A stretch of 64,000 nucleotides of DNA from Brevundimonas intermedia (lineage in GTDB: Bacteria > Pseudomonadota > Alphaproteobacteria > Caulobacterales > Caulobacteraceae), in assembly GCF_027922165.1 (NCBI RefSeq), contig NZ_BSFD01000011.1:165936-229935 (forward strand), given 5' to 3'. The notes beneath the pieces were generated by a model. That model was not told the origin of the DNA. It saw only the letters and a program-made list of their open reading frames with translations, and searched no databases. The translations under genes and the position numbers were made by a program. Shown here one piece after another: positions 47,181 to 55,690 of the stretch. Numbering within the stretch: position 1 is the first letter of the stretch; each line of letters starts with the position of its first letter.

Positions 47181-48125
47181 ATGACCCTCGCACTTCTGTT
47201 TCCAGGACAGGGCAGCCAGGCCGTCGGCATGGGCGCGCAACTGGCCGACGCCTTCGCCTCCGCCCGCGAGGTCTTCGCCGAGGTGGACGAGGCCCTGGGC
47301 CAGAAGCTGTCGGTCTTGATGCGCGAAGGCCCCGAGGACCAGCTGACCCTGACCGAGAACGCCCAGCCCGCCCTGATGGCGGTGTCGATGGCGGCGATCC
47401 GGGCGTTGAAGGTCGAGTTCGGTTTCGACGTCGCAACGGCGGCCTATGTGGCCGGTCACTCGCTGGGTGAATATTCGGCCCTGGCGGCGGCGGGAGCCCT
47501 GTCGCTGTCGGATACGGCGCGGCTGCTGAAGCTGCGCGGCCAGGCCATGCAGCGGGCGGTCCCGGTGGGGCAGGGGGCGATGGCCTCGCTGATCGGGCCC
47601 AAGACCGATCTGGCTCTAGCGGAAGCCGCGGCGGCGGCCGGTTCGGAAATTGGCGTCTGTGTGGTCGCCAATGACAATAACAACGGCAATATCGTCATCT
47701 CGGGCGAGAAGGCGGCGGTGGACCGGGCTATCGAGAAGGCCAAGGAACTGGGCGCCCGGGCGATCCCGCTGAACGTCTCGGCGCCCTTCCACTGCCCGCT
47801 GATGCAGCCGGCGGCGGACGAGATGGCGGCGGCCCTGGCCTCGGCGACCATTCTGGCGCCGGCGGCTCCCGTGGTGGCCAATGTGCTGGCGCGGCCGGAG
47901 CGCGATCCTGAGGTGATCCGTCGTCTTCTGGTGGAGCAGGTGACCGGCCGGGTGCGCTGGCGCGAGAGCATGGAGTGGATGGCGACGGAGGGGGGCGTGA
48001 CCCGCTTTGTCGAGATCGGCTCGGGCAAGGTGCTGACCGGCATGGCCAAGCGGATCGCGCCGGAGGCCGAGAGCCTGCCGCTGAACACGCCGGAAGAACT
48101 GGAAGCCTTCGCGAAGGCTCTGTAA
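47181..48125 (+). CDS. fabD: malonyl-CoA:ACP transacylase
   Basis: A 314-residue enzyme that loads malonyl groups onto ACP for fatty-acid elongation. The N-terminal FPGQGSQ (7-13) and active-site GHSLG (92-96, Ser94) are present, as is the downstream catalytic His in APFHCPLM. First gene of the fatty-acid cluster fabD-fabG-acpP-fabF. A palindromic element separates it from fabG. Confidence 0.96.
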   Translation: MTLALLFPGQGSQAVGMGAQLADAFASAREVFAEVDEALGQKLSVLMREGPEDQLTLTENAQPALMAVSMAAIRALKVEFGFDVATAAYVAGHSLGEYSALAAAGALSLSDTARLLKLRGQAMQRAVPVGQGAMASLIGPKTDLALAEAAAAAGSEIGVCVVANDNNNGNIVISGEKAAVDRAIEKAKELGARAIPLNVSAPFHCPLMQPAADEMAAALASATILAPAAPVVANVLARPERDPEVIRRLLVEQVTGRVRWRESMEWMATEGGVTRFVEIGSGKVLTGMAKRIAPEAESLPLNTPEELEAFAKAL

Positions 48126-48130
48126 TTTAG

Positions 48131-48258
48131 CCGCTCATGCCGGCGAAAGCCGGGACCCAGATCTTTGGGCGACGGGCGTTTGGGTTTGCGCAGGAACGGT
48201 GATCCCGGCCATCCTGCGCGTGAAAGCACTGGGTCCCGGCTTTCGCCGGGATGAGCGG
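48131..48258. repeat. 30-bp-arm palindromic element between fabD and fabG
   Basis: The arms 48131-48160 and 48229-48258 are inverted repeats matching at 29 of 30 positions. A second hairpin lies inside the loop: GCGCAGGA (48188-48195) with TCCTGCGC (48212-48219). The CCGGCGAAAGCCGG-type core is a dispersed intergenic motif in alphaproteobacteria. The right end runs into the fabG ribosome-binding site. Confidence 0.8.
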
Positions 48259-48267
48259 AGAATTCGA

Positions 48268-49008
48268 ATGTTCAATCTTGCAGGCAAGACCGCGCTGGTG
48301 ACCGGCGCGACGGGCGGGATCGGCGGGGCGGTGGCGCGGGCGCTGCACGCCCAGGGCGCGACCGTGGTGCTGTCGGGCACGCGCGAGGCGGTGCTGGCCG
48401 ATCTGGCCAAGGAATTGGGTGAGCGGGCGCATTTCGCCACGGCGAACCTGTCGGATCCCGAGTCGGTCGACAATCTGGTGAACGCGGCCGAGGCGGCGGG
48501 GGGCGCGCCGCTGGACATCCTGGTGGCCAATGCGGGCATCACCAAGGACGGCCTGCTGATGCGGATGAAGGACGAGGACTTCCAGTCGGTCATCCAGATC
48601 AATCTGGAGAGCTATTTTCGCCTGACCCGCGCGGCGGTGAAGGGGATGATGAAGCGCCGGTCGGGCCGAATCATCGGCGTGACCTCGGTCGTCGGCGTGA
48701 CCGGCAATCCCGGCCAGACCAATTATTCGGCGTCCAAGGCCGGGATGATCGGCTTTTCCAAATCGCTGGCGCAGGAAGTCGGGTCGCGCGGCATCACCGT
48801 CAACTGTATCGCGCCGGGCTTCATCGCCTCGCCGATGACGGATGTGCTGAACGACCAGCAGCGCGAGACCATTCTGGGCCGGATTCCGGCGGGTCGGCTG
48901 GGCACGGGCGACGAGATCGCGGCCGCCGCCGTCTATCTGTCGTCGAACGAAGCGGCCTATGTGACAGGCCAGACGCTGCACGTGAACGGCGGCATGGCGA
49001 TGATCTGA
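48268..49008 (+). CDS. fabG: 3-oxoacyl-ACP reductase
   Basis: A 246-residue NADPH-dependent SDR that reduces 3-oxoacyl-ACP. TGATGGIG (12-19), NAG (88-90), Ser140, Tyr153 and Lys157 are all in place. Start chosen at MFNLAGKTAL; the open frame upstream is palindromic repeat sequence. The GGAG ribosome-binding site at 48257-48260 overlaps the end of that repeat. Confidence 0.96.
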   Translation: MFNLAGKTALVTGATGGIGGAVARALHAQGATVVLSGTREAVLADLAKELGERAHFATANLSDPESVDNLVNAAEAAGGAPLDILVANAGITKDGLLMRMKDEDFQSVIQINLESYFRLTRAAVKGMMKRRSGRIIGVTSVVGVTGNPGQTNYSASKAGMIGFSKSLAQEVGSRGITVNCIAPGFIASPMTDVLNDQQRETILGRIPAGRLGTGDEIAAAAVYLSSNEAAYVTGQTLHVNGGMAMI

Positions 49009-49035
49009 TCATCGTCACGACACGCAACAGACTAT

Positions 49036-49069
49036 TTCCTGCCCGAAAGCCTGTGCTAAAGGGCAGGAA
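49036..49069. promoter_or_regulatory. inverted repeat in the acpP upstream region
   Basis: TTCCTGCCC (49036-49044) and GGGCAGGAA (49061-49069) are exact inverted repeats with a 16-base spacer. The spacer ends in TGTGCTAAA, which resembles an extended -10 element. It could be an operator around the acpP promoter or a fabG-end hairpin. Confidence 0.45.
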
Positions 49070-49180
49070 CGCATCGGCGGTTCGGGCTTTCGGGCTTGCG
49101 TCGCCTTCGCTGCCGTGAGACGGCGATTTCTGAAGCTACCCCCGCCTCTACGGCGATTTTAAACAGGCAGAGAGACACTC

Positions 49181-49420
49181 ATGTCCGACACCCTCGAGCG
49201 CGTTCGCAAGATCGTCATCGACCACCTGGACGCCGATCCGGACAAGGTCACGGAAAAGGCCAGCTTCATCGACGACCTGGGCGCCGACTCGCTCGACAAC
49301 GTCGAGCTGGTGATGGCCTTCGAAGAAGAATTCGACATCGAGATCCCGGATGACGCCGCCGAGCACATCCAGACGGTCGGCGATGCGGTCAAGTTCATCG
49401 ACGAAAAGTCGGCCGGCTGA
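49181..49420 (+). CDS. acpP: acyl carrier protein
   Basis: A 79-residue acidic four-helix carrier. Ser37 in [10 protein letters not shown] is the 4'-phosphopantetheine attachment site. It carries growing acyl chains between the Fab enzymes. A 172-base upstream region with its own inverted repeat suggests independent transcription, and an intrinsic terminator follows. Confidence 0.97.
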   Translation: MSDTLERVRKIVIDHLDADPDKVTEKASFIDDLGADSLDNVELVMAFEEEFDIEIPDDAAEHIQTVGDAVKFIDEKSAG

Positions 49421-49464
49421 GTTCAGCCCCCGACTGGCGGCCCGATAGGGCCGACGGTTCACAG

Positions 49465-49514
49465 GGCCGCCCGGCGCTCCTAGCGGAGTCGCCCGGCGGC
49501 CTTTACTGTTTCTG
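49465..49514 (+). terminator. acpP terminator
   Basis: Arms 49465-49476 and 49490-49501 pair with one mismatch, with an inner CTCC/GGAG extension. They are followed by TTTACTGTTTCTG. Located 44 bases past the acpP stop and before fabF. Confidence 0.7.
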
Positions 49515-49575
49515 ACCCATGCGAATCTTCAGTGATTCTCCGGGTTCGGACTGGAGAAGTTTAGGAGCACGCACC

Positions 49576-50847
49576 ATGCGCCGCGTCGTCGTTACGGGCA
49601 TCGGTCTGCTGACCCCCCTGGGTTGGGGCGTCGAGAAGAGCTGGAAGGGCATCGTCGAGGGACGGTCGGGCATCCGCCCGATCACCGCCTTCGACACCAC
49701 GGGCTATGGCTGCACCATCGCCGGCGAAGTGCCGAGCGTGGATGGGCGCGGCGGCGGCGGCGAAGGCGACTTCGACCCCGAGAAGATCATGTCGGTGAAG
49801 GACCGCAAGCGCGTCGACGACTTCATCCTGTACGCCATCGCGGCGGCGGACGAGGCCCTGCACGACGCGAACTGGAAGCCCGAGACCGACGAAGACAAGG
49901 AACGGACCGGCGTCATGGTCGGCTCCGGCATCGGCGGCCTGGGCGCCATAGCCGAGACGGCCATCGTGCTGAAGGAACAGGGGGTGCGTCGCGTCAGCCC
50001 CTTCTTCATCCCCAGCGCCCTGATCAATCTGGCCGGGGGGCAGATTTCGATCCGCCACGGCCTGAAGGGGCCGAACCATGCGGTCGTCACCGCCTGCGCC
50101 ACCGGCGCCCACGCCATTGGCGACGCGGCCCGGATGATCGCCCTGGACGACGCCGACGTGATGGTGGCCGGCGGGGCGGAAAGCTCGGTCGTGCCGCTGG
50201 GCATCGCCGGCTTCCTGGCCTGCAAGGCCCTGTGCACCGCCTATAACGACACACCGGAGAAGGCGTCGCGCCCCTATGATAAGGGTCATGCGGGCTTCAT
50301 CATGGGCGAGGGCGCCGGGATCCTGGTGCTGGAAGAATACGAACACGCCAAGGCGCGCGGGGCCAAGATCTACGCCGAGGTCGTGGGTTACGGCATGAGC
50401 GGCGACGCCCACCACATCACGGCCCCGTCCGAGGACGGCGAGGGCGGGGTGCGCGCCATGAAGATGGCGCTGAAGCGGGCCGGGATGGAGCCGTCGGATC
50501 TCGACTACGTCAACGCCCACGGCACCTCGACCATGGCCGACTGGATCGAGCTGAAGGGGATTGAGGGTCTGGTCGGGGATCACGCCCAGAACCTGGCCGT
50601 CAGCTCGACCAAGTCGATGACCGGCCACCTGCTGGGCGCCGCCGGGGCGATCGAAGCGGCCTTCTGCGTCCTGGCGATCCGGGATCAGGTGGCGCCGCCG
50701 ACGATCAATCTGGACGATCCGGAGATGGAGACGCCGATCGACCTTGTGCCCCACAAGGCCAAGCCGATGAAGATCGATGTCGCCATGTCCAACAGTTTCG
50801 GCTTCGGAGGCACCAACGCCTCGGTGATCTTCAAGAAGGTCGACTGA
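49576..50847 (+). CDS. fabF: 3-oxoacyl-ACP synthase II (KAS II)
   Basis: A 423-residue condensing enzyme of fatty-acid elongation. The nucleophile is Cys174 in TACATGAHAIG, with the His of NAHGTST and the His of KSMTGHLLGAAGA completing the Cys-His-His triad. A start at MRRVVVTG with AGGAG nine bases upstream fits the family. It ends one base before mltG. Confidence 0.96.
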   Translation: MRRVVVTGIGLLTPLGWGVEKSWKGIVEGRSGIRPITAFDTTGYGCTIAGEVPSVDGRGGGGEGDFDPEKIMSVKDRKRVDDFILYAIAAADEALHDANWKPETDEDKERTGVMVGSGIGGLGAIAETAIVLKEQGVRRVSPFFIPSALINLAGGQISIRHGLKGPNHAVVTACATGAHAIGDAARMIALDDADVMVAGGAESSVVPLGIAGFLACKALCTAYNDTPEKASRPYDKGHAGFIMGEGAGILVLEEYEHAKARGAKIYAEVVGYGMSGDAHHITAPSEDGEGGVRAMKMALKRAGMEPSDLDYVNAHGTSTMADWIELKGIEGLVGDHAQNLAVSSTKSMTGHLLGAAGAIEAAFCVLAIRDQVAPPTINLDDPEMETPIDLVPHKAKPMKIDVAMSNSFGFGGTNASVIFKKVD

Positions 50848-50848
50848 C

Positions 50849-51979
50849 ATGTTCGGACGGGGGCGGGTGGAAAAGCGGTCGGGGCTGACGGTGACCTTGC
50901 TGACCGCCTCGGCGACGTTCAGCCTGTTCCTGATCGCCGCCCTCGCCATCGTCTGGGGCGTCTATTACGGCCCAGGGCCGGGCGCACGTCAGGGGGACCG
51001 GACGGTCGTGACCCTGGCCAGCGGGTCCGGCGTCTCGGCCATCGCCGCCCAGCTGAAGGCGGCGGGGGTGATCCGCTCGACCGACCTGTTCAAGGCGGCG
51101 GCGACCTTCACCGGTGCGGACCGCAAGCTGCGCGCCGGAGAATATGAGGTGCCGTCGGGGACCTCGCTGGGCGGGGTGCTGAAGCTGCTGGTCGAGGGGC
51201 GGGTGGTGCGCCATTTCGTGACCCTGCCGGAAGGCTGGTCCTCGGCCCAGGCGCTGGACATCCTGGCCAAGGAGCCGGTGCTGACGGGCACGGTTGAGAC
51301 GACGCCCGAGGAAGGCAGCCTGTGGCCCGATACCTATGAGATCGCGCGCGGCGACACGCGGCAGTCGGTGATCGACCGGATGCAGCGCGCCGCCAACGAG
51401 AATCTGCGGCTGCTGTGGGCCCAGCGCGGGCCGGGGACTGTGGTGCGTAATCCCGAGGAGGCGGTGATCCTGGCCTCCATCGTCGAAAAAGAGACCGGTC
51501 TGGCGGCCGAGCGTCCGCGCGTGGCCGCTGTGTTTTCCAACCGCCTGCGCCAGGGGATGCGGCTGGAGAGCGATCCGACCATCGTCTACGGCCTGACCCA
51601 GGGTCGGCCCCTGGGGCGCGGCATTCGCCGGTCCGAACTGCAGCGCGAGACGGCCTGGAATACCTATCAGATCGACGGCCTGCCGCCGACGCCGATCGCC
51701 AATCCGGGCAAGGACGCCTTGCAGGCCGTGCTGAACCCGCCGGCGGAGCAGGCCCTGTTCTTCGTCGCTGACGGATCAGGCGGCCACGCTTTCGCCGCCA
51801 CCTATGAAGAGCACCTGCGCAATGTCGCGCGCTGGCGTCAGATCGAACGTCAGAAGGCGGGCCTGCCGCCAGAAGCGCCGGCGCCGGCCGCGCCAGACGC
51901 CAGCGCCGCCCCGATGACGGCGCCCAGCGATCAGGCCACCATCACCCTGCCCGCAGGCGCGACCCAGGGCCTGAGATGA
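50849..51979 (+). CDS. mltG: endolytic murein transglycosylase
   Basis: A 376-residue YceG/MltG protein that cleaves nascent glycan strands and sets peptidoglycan length. One N-terminal membrane helix (about 15-36) anchors a periplasmic part. A LysM-like subdomain is followed by the catalytic YceG domain with EGSLWPDTYEI and ASIVEKETG (catalytic Glu). The Pro/Ala-rich C-terminal tail (about 340-376) is low complexity. Coupled to fabF and, by a 4-base overlap, to yicC. Confidence 0.95.
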   Translation: MFGRGRVEKRSGLTVTLLTASATFSLFLIAALAIVWGVYYGPGPGARQGDRTVVTLASGSGVSAIAAQLKAAGVIRSTDLFKAAATFTGADRKLRAGEYEVPSGTSLGGVLKLLVEGRVVRHFVTLPEGWSSAQALDILAKEPVLTGTVETTPEEGSLWPDTYEIARGDTRQSVIDRMQRAANENLRLLWAQRGPGTVVRNPEEAVILASIVEKETGLAAERPRVAAVFSNRLRQGMRLESDPTIVYGLTQGRPLGRGIRRSELQRETAWNTYQIDGLPPTPIANPGKDALQAVLNPPAEQALFFVADGSGGHAFAATYEEHLRNVARWRQIERQKAGLPPEAPAPAAPDASAAPMTAPSDQATITLPAGATQGLR

Positions 51980-52860
51980 GTCTGATTTCGGGAATGACCG
52001 GCTTCGGCCGGGCCGAGGGCGCCGGTCACGGCTGGACCTGGTCTGTCGAGGCGCGCTCGGTCAACGGCCGCAATCTGGAGGTCCGGTTTCGAGGGCCGAA
52101 CGGATTCGACGCCCTGGATCGGGCCGCCAAGACGGCCGGACAGACGCGGTTCGCGCGTGGCCAGATCACGGTAGGGATCCATGCCAAGCGCGTGGAGGGC
52201 GGCGAGGCGACGGTCACGATCAATGCGGCGGTGCTGGCTCGCTACCTGACCCTGGCCAACGAACTGGCCGAGGACGGGGCCACGCCGCCGTCCGCCGACG
52301 GCTTGCTGGCGCTGCGGGGCGTCATCGAAACGCCGGAAGAGATAGAGGATCCAGAGACCCGCGCCGCCCTGGAGGCCGTGATGGCGCGGACCGTGGAAGC
52401 GGCGCTGGACGCCCTGAAGGGATCTCGCCATGCCGAGGGCGCACAGCTGGCGCCCCTGCTGCTGGATTTCATCAGCCGAATCGAAGCCCTGGTCGCCTCG
52501 GCAGAGGGGGAGGCCCAGGCCCAGGTCGAGGCGATCCGCGACCGGTTCAGCCGCCGCATGTCCGAACTGGCGCCCGATGCGCCGGGCCTGGAGGACCGGA
52601 TCTTCCTTGAAGCGGCGGCTCTGGCGGCCAAGGCCGATGTGCGCGAGGAGCTGGACCGGTTGACGGCCCATGTGGGCGCAGCGCGTCAGTTGATGGCGTC
52701 GCCGCCGGCGGGACGAAAGCTGGACTTTTTGAGTCAGGAATTCATGCGCGAGGCCAACACCCTCTGTTCGAAATCGGCTACGACCGCGCTCACCGGAATC
52801 GGCCTTGAGCTGAAGGCCGTCATCGAACAGTTGCGTGAACAGGTCCAGAATGTCGAATGA
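51976..52860 (+). CDS. yicC: YicC family endoribonuclease
   Basis: A 294-residue protein with an N-terminal YicC domain (ISGMTGFGRAEG, then VEARSVNGRNLEVRFR) and a C-terminal DUF1732 domain ending in SKSATTALTGIGLELKAVIEQLREQVQNVE. E. coli YicC has been reported as an endoribonuclease acting on a small RNA. Its position directly before gmk is conserved in many bacteria. Overlaps both neighbours. Confidence 0.94.
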   Translation: MSLISGMTGFGRAEGAGHGWTWSVEARSVNGRNLEVRFRGPNGFDALDRAAKTAGQTRFARGQITVGIHAKRVEGGEATVTINAAVLARYLTLANELAEDGATPPSADGLLALRGVIETPEEIEDPETRAALEAVMARTVEAALDALKGSRHAEGAQLAPLLLDFISRIEALVASAEGEAQAQVEAIRDRFSRRMSELAPDAPGLEDRIFLEAAALAAKADVREELDRLTAHVGAARQLMASPPAGRKLDFLSQEFMREANTLCSKSATTALTGIGLELKAVIEQLREQVQNVE

Positions 52861-53491
52861 ACGCTCGCCCCGCCGGGGCGTCCTCCTGATCGTCGCCAGC
52901 CCGTCGGGCGCGGGCAAGACATCGCTGTGCCGCCGGCTGATGGCGGATCACGGGGGGCTGGAGCTGTCCGTCTCGATGACTACGCGGGGTATTCGTCCCG
53001 GCGAGGTCGATGGACGCGACTATAATTTCGTCGATCGCGAGCGGTTTCAGAAGCTGATCGACGCCGACGCCTTCCTGGAATGGGCCGATGTGCACGGCAA
53101 TCTGTACGGCAGCCCGCGCGGTCCCGTGGATCGCGCCTTGGCCGAGGGCCGCGACGTGCTGTTCGACATTGATTGGCAGGGCGCGCGCGACGTGGCCGAG
53201 AAATGCCCGGAGGATGCGGTGCGGGTGTTCATCCTGCCGCCCAGCCTGGAAGAACTGCGTCGCCGCCTGATCACCCGGTCGCAGGACTCGGACGATGTGA
53301 TCGAGCGCCGTGTCGCCAACGCCAAGGGCGAGATCGAACACTGCGACGCCTTTGACTATGTCATCGTGAACGAGGATTTCGACCGGTCCTACGCCGAGCT
53401 GGCGCACATCTATCACGCCGAGCGGTCGCGCCGGTTCCGCAATCTGTGGGTGGGGGACTACAAGGCCGCTCTGCTGCGCGAGCCGGTCTGA
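52850..53491 (+). CDS. gmk: guanylate kinase
   Basis: A 213-residue enzyme that phosphorylates GMP to GDP. The P-loop SPSGAGKTS is near residue 18, and the GMP-binding segment SVSMTTRGIRPGEVDGRDYNFV follows. The start at MSNERSPRR overlaps the yicC end by 11 bases; a GTG five codons earlier is the alternative. Last gene of the fab-mltG-yicC-gmk run and followed by two hairpins. Confidence 0.96.
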   Translation: MSNERSPRRGVLLIVASPSGAGKTSLCRRLMADHGGLELSVSMTTRGIRPGEVDGRDYNFVDRERFQKLIDADAFLEWADVHGNLYGSPRGPVDRALAEGRDVLFDIDWQGARDVAEKCPEDAVRVFILPPSLEELRRRLITRSQDSDDVIERRVANAKGEIEHCDAFDYVIVNEDFDRSYAELAHIYHAERSRRFRNLWVGDYKAALLREPV

Positions 53492-53516
53492 AACCAATCC
53501 GATATTTGGGAAGAAC

Positions 53517-53626
53517 AACGACACCGCGGCCGGCGGAGGGGGGACAAGGCCGCCGCGGTGTCGTCTTCGGCTGAGGGCGGTAACGACATCGCGCCAGGCG
53601 GGGGCGTCCTACGCGATGTCGTCTTC
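53517..53626 (+). terminator. two tandem, related hairpins after gmk
   Basis: Hairpin 1 pairs 53518-53530 with 53552-53564 (13 bp). Hairpin 2 pairs 53583-53593 with 53612-53622 (11 bp). Both begin AACGACA and end TGTCGTCTTC, so one looks like a copy of the other. They lie 25-130 bases past the gmk stop and could act as tandem terminators or mRNA-end structures. Confidence 0.55.
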
Positions 53627-53745
53627 AGCGCTACTCAACTGCACCCCTTATCCCACAACAGGGGTTCCAGAGGGTAAATTTCTATCTAGGGGCGATTGCT
53701 TAGGTACGCACCACGATTGCCGAATCGGCCAATTTATTGACGCGG

Positions 53746-54876
53746 TCAGAGCCGCTGTCGCGCCGCAAACCAGGGCGTCAGTCGCGCCAGAGCGGCCTCC
53801 ACCTCGGCCGTGGACACGGCGAAGCTGATGCGGATAAAGCGATGGCCGTCGACGGGGTCGAAATCGACGCCGGGCGCGGTGGCTACGCCCGTATCGCGCA
53901 GCAGTTGTTCGCAGAAGGCTACGCTGTCGTTCGTCAGATGGCCGATATCGGCCCAGATGTAGAAGGCGCCGTCGGGCGGAGCGATCTTTTTCAGACCCAG
54001 CGCAGGCAGGGCGTCGAGCATGAGCCGGCGGTTGCGGGCGTAGGTCTGGATATGACCCTCCAGCTCGTCGATCGAGTCCATGGCGACCAGGCCGGCGTGC
54101 TGGCTGAGGCTGGGCGGGGTCAGGAACATGTTGCCGATATAGGCGCGGGCGGCGTCGACCAGTGTGTCGGGGACCAGCAGCCAGCCCAGCCGCCAGCCGG
54201 CCATGCTCCAGTATTTGGAGAAGCTGTTGATCACCATGGCGTCGGGGGCGAACTGTAGCATCGACGGGGTCGGGCCGACGTAGGACAGGCCGTGATAGAT
54301 CTCGTCCGACAGGATGGCGATGTTTCGCGCACAGCAGACTTCGGCGATGGCGGCGAGTTCGGCCTCGGGGATGATGGTCCCGGTCGGATTGGCGGGGCTG
54401 GCGATGATGACGCCGGCGGGGGCGGGGTCGAGCGCCTCGAGCTGGGCGGCGGTCAGCTGGTATCGTGTCTCGGGACCGCAGGCGATCTCGACCGGCTCCA
54501 GATGCAGGGCGCGCAGGCTGTTGCGATAGGCGACATAGCCGGGACGGGCCAGGGCGATCCGGTCGCCCGGCTTGAATCGGGCGCTGAGGGCCAGGACGAG
54601 GGCGGGCGAGGCGCCGCAGGTCAGCAGGATGTTGGCGGGATCGACCGTGACGCCATACCGATCCTGGTACAGCCGGGCGATACGGGCGCGCAGGTCGGGG
54701 CTTTCCCAATAGCCCATGCCGTCGGCGTCCAGCACCTGGTGCGCGCGGGCGATGGCGGCGGCGGGGGCGCCGGTCGAGGGCTGGCCGAACTCCATATGGA
54801 TGATCGATCGGCCTTCGGACTTCAGCTGGTGCGCCAGGCGGCTGACGGTGATGGCGCGGAAGGGTTCGACGGTCAT
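53746..54876 (-). CDS. pyridoxal phosphate-dependent aminotransferase (class I/II)
   Basis: A 376-residue fold-type I aminotransferase. Lys221 in NSFSKYWSMAGWRLGW binds PLP; SPANPTGT (160-167), DEIYHGL (191-197) and the C-terminal Arg in FIRISFA bind cofactor and substrate carboxylate. The substrate cannot be predicted; relatives are annotated as aspartate or valine-pyruvate type. The ATG overlaps the ksgA stop (ATGA), so it ends the lptF-to-aminotransferase minus-strand cluster. Confidence 0.9.
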   Translation of the reverse strand: MTVEPFRAITVSRLAHQLKSEGRSIIHMEFGQPSTGAPAAAIARAHQVLDADGMGYWESPDLRARIARLYQDRYGVTVDPANILLTCGASPALVLALSARFKPGDRIALARPGYVAYRNSLRALHLEPVEIACGPETRYQLTAAQLEALDPAPAGVIIASPANPTGTIIPEAELAAIAEVCCARNIAILSDEIYHGLSYVGPTPSMLQFAPDAMVINSFSKYWSMAGWRLGWLLVPDTLVDAARAYIGNMFLTPPSLSQHAGLVAMDSIDELEGHIQTYARNRRLMLDALPALGLKKIAPPDGAFYIWADIGHLTNDSVAFCEQLLRDTGVATAPGVDFDPVDGHRFIRISFAVSTAEVEAALARLTPWFAARQRL

Positions 54877-55682
54877 TGCAGGGCGTCCGCCAATCTTAGG
54901 AAGCCCGCGACATCCACGGTTTCGGCCCGGACGTCCGGTTCGATGCCGGCGGCCTCGCACAGGGCGGCGCCGCCGAGTTGTTTCAGGCTGGAGCGCAGCA
55001 TCTTGCGGCGCTGGCCGAAGGCGGCGGCGGTGACGCGTTCCAGCTTCTTCAGGCGTTCGGGCGACGGGCGCTCGTCCAGCGGAACCAGATGGACCACGGC
55101 CGAGGCCACCTTGGGCGGGGGGGTGAAGGCGGCGGCGGGCAGGTGCATGACGATGCGGGCGGTGCAGACGGCCTGGGAAATGACCGCCAGCCGGCCGTAG
55201 GCGTCCTCGCCTGGCCCTGCGGCGACGCGCTCGGCCACTTCCTTCTGGAACATCAGGGTCAGGCTGTGGGGCAGCCAGGGGCCGGTCAGCCATTTGATCA
55301 GCAGGGGCGTGCCGACGTTGTAGGGCAGGTTGGAGACCAGATGGGTCGGGCCGGAGACCAGGTCCGCCTCCTTCACCTTCAGGGCGTCGGCCTCGACGAT
55401 GGTCAGGCGGCCGGAGCCGTCGTCCAGCTCGGTCAGCAGGGGGACGAAGCGCGGATCCTTTTCGACCAGGACCACGGGGCCGGCGTCGGATTCCAGCAGG
55501 GCGCGGGTCAGGCCGCCGGGGCCGGGCCCGACCTCGATCACGGCGCGGCCCTCGAACGGGCCGGCGAGGCGGACGATCTTGCGCGTCACATTGAGGTCCA
55601 GCAGGAAATGCTGGCCAAAGCTTTTCTTCGCCGACAGGCCGTGGGCGTCGAGGGTTTCGCGGAGGGAGGGAAGGTCGGTCAC
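54873..55682 (-). CDS. rsmA: 16S rRNA dimethyladenosine transferase
   Basis: A 269-residue KsgA/RsmA that dimethylates A1518 and A1519 in helix 45 of 16S rRNA. KSFGQHFLLD, the SAM motif VIEVGPGPGGLT and the catalytic NLPYNVGTPL are all present. Eight bases after pdxA, in the conserved lptD-surA-pdxA-ksgA order. Confidence 0.96.
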   Translation of the reverse strand: MTDLPSLRETLDAHGLSAKKSFGQHFLLDLNVTRKIVRLAGPFEGRAVIEVGPGPGGLTRALLESDAGPVVLVEKDPRFVPLLTELDDGSGRLTIVEADALKVKEADLVSGPTHLVSNLPYNVGTPLLIKWLTGPWLPHSLTLMFQKEVAERVAAGPGEDAYGRLAVISQAVCTARIVMHLPAAAFTPPPKVASAVVHLVPLDERPSPERLKKLERVTAAAFGQRRKMLRSSLKQLGGAALCEAAGIEPDVRAETVDVAGFLRLADALQ

Positions 55683-55690
55683 ACGCCCTG

